A DNA stretch of 41,325 nt from Acidobacteriota bacterium. GTDB taxonomy: Bacteria; Acidobacteriota; Terriglobia; UBA7540. A model generated the notes under the pieces. The model ran no database searches, was not told the DNA's origin, and saw only the letters and a program-made list of their open reading frames with translations. The stretch is from positions 1 to 41,325 of the forward strand of contig JAJYLL010000039.1 of assembly GCA_021787735.1 (NCBI GenBank). Direction: 5' to 3'. Below are positions 32,442-39,313 of this stretch, piece by piece. Made by a program: the position numbers and the translations under genes. Position 1 is the first letter of the stretch. Each line of letters begins with the position of its first letter.

Positions 32442-32782
32442 GCGTTCGCAATCTCCAGCAAAACGTCTGCGTGGCACGGCTGATCGAGTGGACACCAGCA
32501 AGCCAGGTTCTTCCCGCGCAGGGAAGTTTTCCATTCCTCCAGATCCGGATGCTCCATGAGCCAACGGCGATAGGCTTCCACGGTCATCTGCGCGGTCACT
32601 GGCGGATGAGATTTCGGCCCGCAGTCCGGATGATCGCAGTCTCCGCTGCTCACCCGAAATGGATTTCCGTACCTGGATGGGCGCCCCACATAAACGATGG
32701 GCAGCCCGTTGAGGCTTTCGAGCCTGGAGCCCTTTGAGGGCTTGCGCTGCAATCTCACGGGTTTTGATAATTCACAATTCAT
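32438..32782 (-). CDS. DUF4326 family protein (114 aa)
   Basis: Residues 29-44 are IVYVGRPSRYGNPFRV and 88-108 contain LRGKNLACWCPLDQPCHADVL, the two signature parts of DUF4326, a domain found in phages and bacteria with unknown activity. A helical middle (TVEAYRRWLMEHPDLEEWK) lies between. The start codon ATG 32782 and first residues (MNCEL) lie in an AATTCATAATTC repeat string, which here supplies the start. Confidence 0.8.
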   Translation of the reverse strand: MNCELSKPVRLQRKPSKGSRLESLNGLPIVYVGRPSRYGNPFRVSSGDCDHPDCGPKSHPPVTAQMTVEAYRRWLMEHPDLEEWKTSLRGKNLACWCPLDQPCHADVLLEIANA

Positions 32783-32787
32783 AATTT
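32767..32787. repeat. AATTCACAATTCATAATT string at the DUF4326 gene start
   Basis: Two decameric units. On the minus strand AATTATGAATTGTGAATT carries the ATG start codon of the DUF4326 gene. Confidence 0.65.
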
Positions 32788-33398
32788 TATAACCCAAGCT
32801 GCCCTTCCAATTCCCGAACAACGTCCGCATCCGGGCGGAACAGCCGCGAAAGCATGATGAGCTTCACGCCCTCGCCAAACAACCGCTTGTAGCACTCGTC
32901 GCACTCTTCCGCCGTCACCGGAATGTAGTAGCCATACGGGGGCCGCTTGGTCGCCGCAATCGGCATCCGCGCCAGCATTCGGAGTTTTTCCACCGTCTGC
33001 TTCACGCTGCGCTGCTGCGCCGCGTCAATGCTTGGCCCGTAGCCATGCTCATCCCCAAAGACCGCCTCGCAGATCTCGCGGATCGAAATGGCATGCTGCT
33101 GTCCCTTTCGCTCCTCAATCAGCCGCGCAATCTTCCTGTCCGTCTCATTCAGCAGAGCGCCCATCTCCGGGCTTTCATAATTCATCATTCCTAATTCATA
33201 ATTTGGTTTTTGAAACCCTCCGGGCCGTTCCTTCTCCGCGTCCGCCCTTCCCCGCGTCCGGCAGACGCACCGCTTCACCGCCGTCAAATCCTGGCGAATC
33301 GGGACGTGCATCCACCCGGTGCCTTGGCAATGCGGGCAAACTCCGCTGGCCGTTGTGACGTCATGCCTGCTCACCGGATTTTCGTGCGAAGATGCCAT
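32787..33398 (-). CDS. Zinc-binding and winged-helix-like accessory protein (203 aa)
   Basis: The N-terminal part (residues 19-46: GVCPHCQGTGWMHVP ... KRCVCRTRGRA) is a CxxC...CxC zinc motif as in phage DNA-binding proteins. Residues 80-150 (LLNETDRKIARLIEERKGQQHAISIREICEAVFG, QRSVKQTVEKLRMLA) look like a winged-helix domain followed by a short C-terminal helix. Residues 66-76 (NYELGMMNYES) between the two are an in-frame repeat string, and a second start (MMNYES) would make two separate proteins. The gene starts at the overlap TGATG. Confidence 0.65.
   Translation of the reverse strand: MASSHENPVSRHDVTTASGVCPHCQGTGWMHVPIRQDLTAVKRCVCRTRGRADAEKERPGGFQKPNYELGMMNYESPEMGALLNETDRKIARLIEERKGQQHAISIREICEAVFGDEHGYGPSIDAAQQRSVKQTVEKLRMLARMPIAATKRPPYGYYIPVTAEECDECYKRLFGEGVKLIMLSRLFRPDADVVRELEGQLGL
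33174..33204. repeat. TTCATAATTCATCATTCC string between two domains of the 203-aa protein
   Basis: Three AT-rich decameric units in frame, coding NYELGMMNYES at the domain boundary. Confidence 0.7.
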
Positions 33399-33940
33399 CA
33401 GCGCCTCGACTCCAGCGCTCCCTTGATGGCATCAACAGCATGCAGCACAGCCGCGGCGTCGCCCTCGACCTCAAACATCGCCACCCGGCAACGCGCATGG
33501 CCATTCGCCTTTTGTGGCACGGGCGTCTCGCCCGTGTTGCTCTCTGCCCGATCAATCTTCGTGTGCGTCTCCGACGCTTTCACGATTTCCGCGTGCTCCT
33601 CCCGTGGCTTCCGCGGACCCCCCCAGACGCCCGGCTTGTAGACGCCCTCTTTTTTCAGGATTACCCTGATCGTCGTGTGGTGCGCGCAGTGCTTCGCGGC
33701 GATCTGGTCCGCTGACATTCCGGACGCGTAGTCCGCCGCGATTTGCTTTCTGTCGAGTTTCTTACGTGCCCCCATTTTTGTTTCCTCCTGGTGCGCGATC
33801 TGCGCGATTTCATCATCTGGCGGCAACTGAAAGCCGTCTTTGAAATATTTCCTGGCATGCGATGAGCAGTATCCCTTGCCGTTCTGAATTCTGGTCGCCG
33901 CCGCCGTCACTCCGGCAGCCTTGCAGTCAACACAATTCAT
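33398..33940 (-). CDS. Helix-turn-helix accessory protein with N-terminal zinc knuckle (180 aa)
   Basis: MNCVDCKAAG...GYCSSHARKYF forms a small zinc knuckle (residues 3-28). DRKQIAADYASGMSADQIAAKHCAHHTTIRVILKKEGV (about 63-100) is a clear helix-turn-helix as in resolvase/Hin-type domains. Residues 135-142 (NTGETPVPQ) derive from the palindrome at 33514 and residues 43-50 (DEIAQIAHQ) from a TCTGCG-type string. It might be a transcriptional regulator of the early or late block, as Mu uses Mor/C, though no similarity to those is seen. An internal ATG (MGARKK) could start a shorter HTH protein. Confidence 0.6.
   Translation of the reverse strand: MNCVDCKAAGVTAAATRIQNGKGYCSSHARKYFKDGFQLPPDDEIAQIAHQEETKMGARKKLDRKQIAADYASGMSADQIAAKHCAHHTTIRVILKKEGVYKPGVWGGPRKPREEHAEIVKASETHTKIDRAESNTGETPVPQKANGHARCRVAMFEVEGDAAAVLHAVDAIKGALESRR
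33514..33536. repeat. Palindromic element GTGGCACGGGCG-tct-CGCCCGTG, copy 3
   Basis: Same 8-bp stem and 3-nt loop, with the third pair changed on both arms relative to copy 1 (CACGGGCG/CGCCCGTG). It is in frame, here read in another frame than copies 1-2, giving TGETPVPQ. Confidence 0.75.
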
Positions 33941-33954
33941 AGTTTTAGCCTTTG

Positions 33955-33978
33955 TAATTCATAATTCATAATTCGTAA
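33955..33978. repeat. AATTCATAATTCATAATTCG string in a 38-bp intergenic gap
   Basis: It fills the gap between the Gam and helix-turn-helix genes. A related partial unit (ACAATTCATAG, 33932-33942) contains the start codon of the latter. Confidence 0.65.
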
Positions 33979-34506
33979 CTACTTCTGCTCCTTCACTTCG
34001 CAAAAGAACTTATCCTTCTGCTGCAGCGTGATTCCGTGCGCCGCCAGCTTTTCGACGAACGGGTCTGAGTCGTCCTTTAAGGCCTCAGCCAGCCCCTGCC
34101 GGTCTGGCTCGGTTCTCGTGCGTACGTAGCGGCCGCCGTCATGCGTAGCAAGAAAGTCCACCGCCTTCGGCTCATTCTCGATGCGCACCGCCGGCGTCGT
34201 CTTGCGAAACCCCATCACCACGCCCGCATGCTCGTAGCTGCGCGTTTCGCCGCCTTCTTCCTTCGGCCGGAATTCCTTCTTGTGCTTCTTTCCGAACCGC
34301 GCCAGCGCCGCCTCAAGCTCGCCGATCCGAGCGTTCTCTTCTTCCATGCGGCTGCCGAACTTCGCGTGCACCGCCGCCACTCCCGCGTCAATGTTGGCCT
34401 GAATCATCCGACGCTCGCTTTCCTCCTGGGCAAGCTCTTCCATCACCCGCTCAGCTTCTTCCCATGTGCCAATTTCAGATTTGCGATTTGCGATTTGAGA
34501 TTTCAT
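33979..34506 (-). CDS. gam: Host-nuclease inhibitor Gam, Mu Gam family (175 aa)
   Basis: Gam binds double-stranded DNA ends and shields linear phage DNA from host exonucleases. The family pattern is clear: ERRMIQANIDAGVAAVHAKFGSRMEEENARIGELEAALARF (about 32-71), then TRSYEHAGVVMGFRKTTPAVRI (88-109). The length matches Gam (about 175 residues). ATG 34506 overlaps the upstream stop (ATGA). The first 12 residues (MKSQIANRKSEI) come from a CAAATCGCAAATC string. It is in the Mu-like position downstream of B in the early block. Confidence 0.88.
   Translation of the reverse strand: MKSQIANRKSEIGTWEEAERVMEELAQEESERRMIQANIDAGVAAVHAKFGSRMEEENARIGELEAALARFGKKHKKEFRPKEEGGETRSYEHAGVVMGFRKTTPAVRIENEPKAVDFLATHDGGRYVRTRTEPDRQGLAEALKDDSDPFVEKLAAHGITLQQKDKFFCEVKEQK
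34471..34504. repeat. AATTTCAGATTTGCGATTTGCG string at the gam start
   Basis: Decameric units that encode the first residues of Gam (KSQIANRKSEIG). Confidence 0.65.
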
Positions 34507-34706
34507 CCTCGTCTGGCCCCCTTCTTCGCCTCGTCCCGGATTCCCGCCGCCTGGCGCTTGATCGATTGCCACCATTCCGTCGGCGGATAGCCGTCCGGGA
34601 CCGCTTCGATGGTCGAGATCAAACGCTCTACCAGGTGCTCGGCAAATCCATCTGCGAGTTCGTGGCCTTCCCCGCGATCTTCCGATCTCCATTCCGAAAC
34701 GGTCAT
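34503..34706 (-). CDS. Small acidic-helical accessory protein (67 aa)
   Basis: ATG 34706 follows a GGGGG stretch. The 67-residue product MTVSEWRSEDRGEGHE...GFAEHLVERLISTIEAVPDGYPPTEWWQSIKRQAAGIRDEAKKG is helical and ends basic. It is tightly coupled to gam by an ATGA overlap. No family recognised. Confidence 0.6.
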   Translation of the reverse strand: MTVSEWRSEDRGEGHELADGFAEHLVERLISTIEAVPDGYPPTEWWQSIKRQAAGIRDEAKKGARRG

Positions 34707-34715
34707 TTCAGCCCC

Positions 34716-34733
34716 CAATTCGTAATTCAGGAT
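34716..34733. repeat. CAATTCGTAATTCAGGATTC string
   Basis: A short member of the AATTCATAATTC family, located in the gap next to the 67-aa gene. Confidence 0.45.
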
Positions 34734-35116
34734 TCCGCTCGTCCCTCAAACAATCGCCGGAAGTTCCGGCGGCAATCCTCCACGCCCACCAGGTTGTCGG
34801 ATGGCAAGCCAATCCGTTTCTCGCGGACGGCCTTCTGGCCGGCCGTCCGATAGCGCCTTGGGGCAACGCCGGAACGCTGCCTCGCCTTGTACCGCCTCTG
34901 CCTCGCCAGCCGCTGCGGATCGCCCGGATCGCCGCCCCTTTCCTCCTGCCGGAACGGGTTGCCGCCATAGCAGTCGCTGCACATCTGCAGGTGCTCGGTA
35001 ACCACATCCGCCTGTCGTTCGCGCCCCCGCTCCAGACACGTCTCGCATAGTGCTGGCGCTGCACGCTCCGTCTGCGTCATCTGCGTAATCTCTGGATCAG
35101 CCCCGATTGCTTCCAC
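34727..35116 (-). CDS. Cys-rich accessory protein (129 aa)
   Basis: A CxxC...CxxC zinc motif (ALCETCLERGRERQADVVTEHLQ then MCSDCYGG) occupies about residues 22-52. An Arg/Gln-rich helical region and an acidic, basic tail (DCRRNFRRLFEGRAE) follow. A GTG at 35116 has a good GGGGAG upstream and is used here. An ATG at 35080 and another at 35140 are possible. The sequence ITQMTQTE near the N-terminus is encoded by a TCTGCG-type repeat. Confidence 0.6.
   Translation of the reverse strand: MEAIGADPEITQMTQTERAAPALCETCLERGRERQADVVTEHLQMCSDCYGGNPFRQEERGGDPGDPQRLARQRRYKARQRSGVAPRRYRTAGQKAVREKRIGLPSDNLVGVEDCRRNFRRLFEGRAES
35069..35099. repeat. TCTGCGTCATCTGCGTAATC repeat at a gene junction
   Basis: It spans the end of the 44-aa membrane gene (its stop lies inside) and the N-terminal codons (ITQMTQTE) of the 129-aa gene in the other frame. 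Confidence 0.6.
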
Positions 35117-35231
35117 GCCTGCTCCCCTCAATAGCCTCATCCAGTTCCCTGCCCGCGATCATGCAAGCCATCACCAGCGTCCCCACCGTTCCTCCAACCA
35201 TCAGCCCGATTAAAAATCCCAACCATCCCAT
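35097..35231 (-). CDS. DUF3789-like membrane microprotein (44 aa)
   Basis: AAGGAGG lies before ATG 35231. The 44-residue product is MGWLGFLIGLMVGGTVGTL then VMACMIAGRELDEAIEG..., a Gly-rich transmembrane segment followed by a charged tail. This is the pattern of DUF3789-type phage microproteins. It is too short for most gene callers. Its 3' end overlaps the 129-aa gene in another frame. The function of this family is unknown. Confidence 0.7.
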   Translation of the reverse strand: MGWLGFLIGLMVGGTVGTLVMACMIAGRELDEAIEGSRRGSNRG

Positions 35232-35251
35232 CGCGCGCCTCCTTCCCCCTC

Positions 35252-35285
35252 TCTATTCACTATTCGCTACCTCGCCACTCGCTGC
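35252..35285. repeat. TCTATTCACTATTCGCTACC string between two accessory genes
   Basis: Decameric CTATTCGC/CTACTCGC-type units (with variants CTACCTCGCC, ACTCGCTGCC) in the gap before the receiver-domain gene. Confidence 0.55.
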
Positions 35286-35288
35286 CTT

Positions 35289-35819
35289 TCACTCCCCAAA
35301 CTTCTTCCACCACGCCCGCGGCTTCGATTCTTCCCGCTGGTCCGGCTCCGGCAACGAATTCAGTCTGTCCGCCTCGGCAACACGAGGGTCTTCAAACTTC
35401 TGCCTTCTTGCCGCCACTGTCGACAGGCCCAGCGTCACCACAAGCCTCACCGCATCGACGGCCTGACCCGGCTTTCGAAACGCTAGCGTTCCGGCCTCGT
35501 TCAGCGTTTGCACGAGGCTGTAGTTTCCACTCAGCATCACGAAGGGAATCCTCAGCCTCTCGCAGTCGAGGCGCATCGGCGCCCAGTTCGATTCCACCAC
35601 CGTCATAATTTCCGGCCGCCCGCCGCGGTGCGTCGGGAAGCTGCCGTCACAGAGCACCGCATCGGTCTGCGGCAGCAGCTCCCGCGCCTCGTCCAGCGTC
35701 CCAGCCTCCAACACTTCAATCCCGCCGGCTTTCGGCGCCAGGTTGCGCAGCATGTGCGCCAGGACCTCGCGTAGTGGCAAATCATCTTCCACTACAAGAA
35801 TTTTGATTTTTTGGCTCAT
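35289..35819 (-). CDS. Free-standing CheY-like response-regulator receiver domain (176 aa)
   Basis: Residues 3-128 make a complete receiver fold: ILVVEDDLPL (E11, D12, D13, the acidic Mg site), AVLCDGSF (D58, phospho-acceptor), VMLSGNYS (S97, switch) and FRKPGQ (K116). All catalytic positions are present, so phosphorylation is plausible. No output domain follows. The last 50 residues are a polar, proline-rich tail ending RAWWKKFGE. ATG 35819 has AGGTGA upstream. The gene lies among early phage genes close to MuB, an unusual place for a receiver. A partner kinase is not present in the window. Confidence 0.8.
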   Translation of the reverse strand: MSQKIKILVVEDDLPLREVLAHMLRNLAPKAGGIEVLEAGTLDEARELLPQTDAVLCDGSFPTHRGGRPEIMTVVESNWAPMRLDCERLRIPFVMLSGNYSLVQTLNEAGTLAFRKPGQAVDAVRLVVTLGLSTVAARRQKFEDPRVAEADRLNSLPEPDQREESKPRAWWKKFGE

Positions 35820-35839
35820 CACTCGTCACCTGGCGCTCG

Positions 35840-36178
35840 TCACTGGGTCGCTGCCATCCTTTCCAGTTCTTCCGATTCCATCAGCGCCTCGCGCGCTTTC
35901 CAGCCAATCACCACGGCCACAATCAGCGCGGCTGCCAGCGTATCCTCGGAGGGGTCTTCGATAATATTCTCAGCCGCCGCTTCGCTGAGCGTGCTCAGGG
36001 CCTTGATGCACCGCTTGCCCGTTTCAACGATCGTGTCCGTCTGCCCCACGTCCATCATCGCCACCTGCATCATGTCGTCTGTCAGCCGCTCAATCGAATT
36101 GGCGCTTACTTCTTCCAAGTTTTTTTCGCCCCTTTGGCCATCTGCTTCTGGACCATCTGCTTCTGGCCCCCTCCCCAC
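35840..36178 (-). CDS. Small helical protein with one membrane segment (112 aa)
   Basis: GTG 36178 is preferred since GGAG precedes it; the upstream frame overlaps MuB. The N-terminus contains GPEADGPEADG, made by a 15-bp direct repeat (36139-36171, CCATCTGCTTCTGG units). A helical middle (NLEEVSANSIERLTDDMMQVAMMDVGQTDTI) and a membrane-like stretch (about 83-98: LAAALIVAVVIGW) follow. It precedes the receiver gene by 20 nt. No family known. Confidence 0.6.
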   Translation of the reverse strand: MGRGPEADGPEADGQRGEKNLEEVSANSIERLTDDMMQVAMMDVGQTDTIVETGKRCIKALSTLSEAAAENIIEDPSEDTLAAALIVAVVIGWKAREALMESEELERMAATQ

Positions 36179-36191
36179 GATTTCTCCAGCA

Positions 36192-37121
36192 TCAATTCGC
36201 CTTCCTTCCGTTCCGGCGTCCGACCTCAAGCGCGTTGAAGAGCCGCCGCGTGCTCACGTAGTCGCGCTTCGTCACGGGATCTTTGACCGTGCATCCATCC
36301 AGCAGCCGGTCTGCCTTCTCGGGCGCGAGATGCGGCGCCTCACCTGAGATCATGGCGCGGGCCTCGGCGCGCGTCGGCCCCAGCACCCTGATCTTTTCCT
36401 GCTCGATCCTGCTCCGCCACTGCTCCATGTAGCTTTTCCGGCGCGGCTCGAAAAGCTGCTCGACTTCCTCGTTGCCCGCCACCAGCAGCCCCGCCCGGCC
36501 GGCGGCAAGGTCCGCCAGCCTGCGCATGGCCTGCAGCGTGTCAATCCGGCCGTAGAGCAGGTCAGCCTCGTCGAACACGATGGCCACGGGGCTCTTGCGC
36601 CGGCGCAGCGCCCGCAAAATACCCCGCTGGCAATCGTCTGCGCTGTTGTAAAGCAGTCCGATGCCGAGCTCTGCGGCCAGGGCCTTGAAGAGCGTGCGCG
36701 GCGACCACGCGCCCATCACTTCAATTAGCGCGATGGCAGGCTCGCCATCCACCATCGCCGCCTCCGCAGCGCGTGTCTGCAACGTGAAAGTTTTTTGCCC
36801 TCCTGCGGGCCCGTAAAGCTCGCCCCATCCTCCCGCCTTGGCGTGCGCAATCAGCCTGTCGATTTCCCTCGTTGCCGCGGTCTCATAAAATTTGCCTGGC
36901 AGCTCGCGGATAGGCAGCGGATTTTCTTCCATCCAGGAGCAGAGCTTTAGCGCCGTCGCTCCCGTCTCGCGGTCGGAGCAGCCGAAGTGCGACGAGGAAA
37001 TAAATTGAACGATGGTCGAGCGTGTGTAGCCGGTTTCCTCTGCCACGTCTCTCGCCGTCATGCCGCTGCGCGACATATAGCTCCTCAGCTTCTCCCGGAC
37101 CGTGGTTTGCGCGCCCATCAT
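36192..37121 (-). CDS. MuB-type target-selection ATPase (309 aa)
   Basis: It binds DNA and ATP, activates MuA and selects target sites. An N-terminal helix-turn-helix (residues 20-45: GMTARDVAEETGYTRSTIVQFISS) precedes an AAA+ core with Walker A-like GPAGGQKT (104-111), Walker B VAIVFDEADLL (D184, E185) and a sensor region RAGLLVAGNEEVEQLF. In the P-loop Gln replaces the usual last Gly (GxxxxGKT expected). A lid domain is at about 255-300. The start overlaps the MuA stop by 4 nt (ATGA) with GAGGGAGG upstream, so the A and B pair is coupled as in Mu. Confidence 0.88.
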   Translation of the reverse strand: MMGAQTTVREKLRSYMSRSGMTARDVAEETGYTRSTIVQFISSSHFGCSDRETGATALKLCSWMEENPLPIRELPGKFYETAATREIDRLIAHAKAGGWGELYGPAGGQKTFTLQTRAAEAAMVDGEPAIALIEVMGAWSPRTLFKALAAELGIGLLYNSADDCQRGILRALRRRKSPVAIVFDEADLLYGRIDTLQAMRRLADLAAGRAGLLVAGNEEVEQLFEPRRKSYMEQWRSRIEQEKIRVLGPTRAEARAMISGEAPHLAPEKADRLLDGCTVKDPVTKRDYVSTRRLFNALEVGRRNGRKAN

Positions 37122-39247
37122 AAGGTTCCTCCCTCAAAGACCTCTCGCCCCAGGTCGCCCGCCGTCATCGTTTTCGGCGCGCGGGCCACTCGCATCTTGC
37201 GCGATTTAAATTCCGTTGACGAGATCTCGCGTATCGGCTGCTCCTGCGGTCCCATCTCCGCCGGGGTCGCGGTCACTTCCAGCACACGCCGTGCGGCGTT
37301 GCCCAGGCCAATCGCTTTTTTTGCCGCGTTGCGGATCCTGATGGCCTGCCGCAGCTCTTCGCGGTCCTCTGGCTGGCGTTGCCCCCAGTGGAACAACGGC
37401 TTGGCTTTGGCATCGCACAGGAACCGCCCGTCGTCTGCCTTGTCGAGCACTGTAATCGAGCGCAGCGAGCGCCGGCTGAGGATCACTTCCAGTTCCTGCC
37501 CCTGGCGAAGGAAAAGCTCCGGGGCCTGATATTCAACGGTCTGGCCGTGGATGGTGATGTTGACCTGGCCTCCCCGCGCCACTTTCAGCACGCGGTGTTC
37601 AGCGGCGGCCAGCTCCAGCTCGGCGTCCGTGATCCGCCTGGCCCCGCCAGCCGGAAGGTGCGTGTTCCAGCATTCGTTCGGCGTCATGCCGCCCAGATAT
37701 TTCCCGCGCCCGCGGTGCTGCGCGTTCCACTCGTTCTCGATCCAGCGGATGAATTCGAAAAGATATTGCTGAATGGTCCACAACGGCGATTGCCCGCGCC
37801 CGGTCGATTTCCACTCCTGGTGCTGCCGCTCGAATTCCGCCAGAACTTCCGGGCGCTCGTCGGTGTTCCGCCCGCACCAGCCGGGGACCCTCTTGTCAAA
37901 CTCGCTCACCACGTCGTGCCAGCGCTCAATGGGCTTGGTTTGCGGGTTGCGCCCGATGGCGCTGATCGCTTCGATCCTCAGCCGTTGGCAGACCCCTTGC
38001 GCCTCGCGCAGCAGCGTTTCGCCTTTGATCTTTCTGAAGCTGCCGTTGAATGCTGTGGCCTGGAACTCTTTGCCCAGGTCCATCAGGACCGATTTCGGAA
38101 CGCCGTGCCGGCTGATGGCCACTGCGGCGGCGCTGATCACCATGTCGCTCGAAAGGATGGGGCCAAACCAGTAGCCCATCACCTTCCAGGAACGCGCGTC
38201 CAGGAAGCTCACCATCCAGATGCGCCCGAGCTGCTCTCCGGCCCCGCGCAGCCGAACATCGATTTGCTTCTGGTCGGTCACCCAGACATCGTTTGACCGC
38301 AGGCTGTTGGGATCGCGTGAAATGTAAGGAGCGCACTTGTCGTTGTAAGCTTTCTCGCCCAGGCGCCCAAGTATCTCTTCCGGCATCGGTAGATTCGCCA
38401 GTGCGATTCGGCATTGCCGCAGCGTGGGCCTGTCTTCGTAAAGGTGTCCGAGCTTGTGCGCACGCTGCTTTTCATCGATCTCTTCCAGCAGCAGCTTGTG
38501 CGCCCGCGCAACTGAATACCTCGCCTGATTAACGTAAAGGTTCCGCAGCCCCAGCCACATCCACTCGTTGCCCGGTTTCTGGAATACCGACTGCCGGCCC
38601 GCCTTCGGCTTGGGCAGCACTTCCTGGACGAACGCGCGGAAAATTTTCTTCTCGTCGCCGCCCTGTTTCTTGATCGAGTTGTAGAGGTGAAGTTTCCGAT
38701 GGATATCGCGCAGGCTCACATTGTTCTGGTCGGCCAGCCACTTCATAAAGTCGGTCTTGGTCTCGACCGTGCGCCCCCCGACCAGCGCGGACTTGTATTT
38801 CGCAAATGTGCCGTTCACGCACATCCCCACCACCTCGCACCAGCGCTCCACATACTTCCTTCGGCTGGCCGGCACCGCGGCTACGGCCTGGTCAATCGCT
38901 TCCTGGGTGGGGATCTGCGGCTGGAATTGCAGCATCGGCTGCTGCGTCCTGACGATGGCCGTCTGAGATTTCAAATTTGAGCTTTGGGATTTTCGCCCTT
39001 GGTAAATTGGCTGCTTCATCCTGTCAGGAGGCGCTTCCAGCGCCGCCGCGGCCTTCGCAGCCTGCTCTTTGTGGTAAGCCTGCTGCGCGGCCATATCGAG
39101 GTCGCACAGCCTGACCCGCTTGCGTTGCTTGTGTTCCGGGTCTGCGAAAAGCAAGATGCGGCTGCGCTGGAGCCGCTTCTTAAAGGTCTCATAGCCGGTC
39201 CTGCTCAGCCTAGCCGCTTCTTCAATTGTTATCGTGGTCTCTTCCAT
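37118..39247 (-). CDS. MuA-type DDE transposase (709 aa)
   Basis: The transposase cuts and joins the phage ends. An N-terminal helix-turn-helix at about 5-35 (TITIEEAARLSRTGYETFKKRL) is followed by DNA-binding domains to about 270. The rve-type catalytic core has D325 in VWVTDQKQID, D390 in VLMDLGKEF and E441 in NPQTKPIERWHDVV. A Mu-type C-terminal beta domain (about 550-620) and a MuB-contact tail follow. ATG 39247 is preferred; TTG 39274 lies in a repeat string. Residues 85-96 (RKSQSSNLKSQT) are repeat-encoded, in the linker between the N-terminal DNA-binding part and the core. Confidence 0.9.
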   Translation of the reverse strand: MEETTITIEEAARLSRTGYETFKKRLQRSRILLFADPEHKQRKRVRLCDLDMAAQQAYHKEQAAKAAAALEAPPDRMKQPIYQGRKSQSSNLKSQTAIVRTQQPMLQFQPQIPTQEAIDQAVAAVPASRRKYVERWCEVVGMCVNGTFAKYKSALVGGRTVETKTDFMKWLADQNNVSLRDIHRKLHLYNSIKKQGGDEKKIFRAFVQEVLPKPKAGRQSVFQKPGNEWMWLGLRNLYVNQARYSVARAHKLLLEEIDEKQRAHKLGHLYEDRPTLRQCRIALANLPMPEEILGRLGEKAYNDKCAPYISRDPNSLRSNDVWVTDQKQIDVRLRGAGEQLGRIWMVSFLDARSWKVMGYWFGPILSSDMVISAAAVAISRHGVPKSVLMDLGKEFQATAFNGSFRKIKGETLLREAQGVCQRLRIEAISAIGRNPQTKPIERWHDVVSEFDKRVPGWCGRNTDERPEVLAEFERQHQEWKSTGRGQSPLWTIQQYLFEFIRWIENEWNAQHRGRGKYLGGMTPNECWNTHLPAGGARRITDAELELAAAEHRVLKVARGGQVNITIHGQTVEYQAPELFLRQGQELEVILSRRSLRSITVLDKADDGRFLCDAKAKPLFHWGQRQPEDREELRQAIRIRNAAKKAIGLGNAARRVLEVTATPAEMGPQEQPIREISSTEFKSRKMRVARAPKTMTAGDLGREVFEGGTL
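38962..38993. repeat. TGAGATTTCAAATTTGAGC string inside the transposase gene
   Basis: In frame. Units of 9-10 bp (GAGATTTCAAATTTGAGC and TTTGGGATTTTCG) coding RKSQSSNLKSQT in the interdomain linker. Confidence 0.65.
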
Positions 39248-39263
39248 TCCCTGGCTCGCTCTT

Positions 39264-39287
39264 TCCGATTTCAAATCTGAGATTTCC
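39264..39287. repeat. TCCGATTTCAAATCTGAGATTT string upstream of the transposase start
   Basis: Same family as the string within the transposase. It lies in the 66-bp gap after the ribbon-helix-helix gene and contains a TTG that could act as an alternative start. Confidence 0.6.
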
Positions 39288-39313
39288 GGCTGCCCGCCTC
39301 TTCGAAGGCGTCC

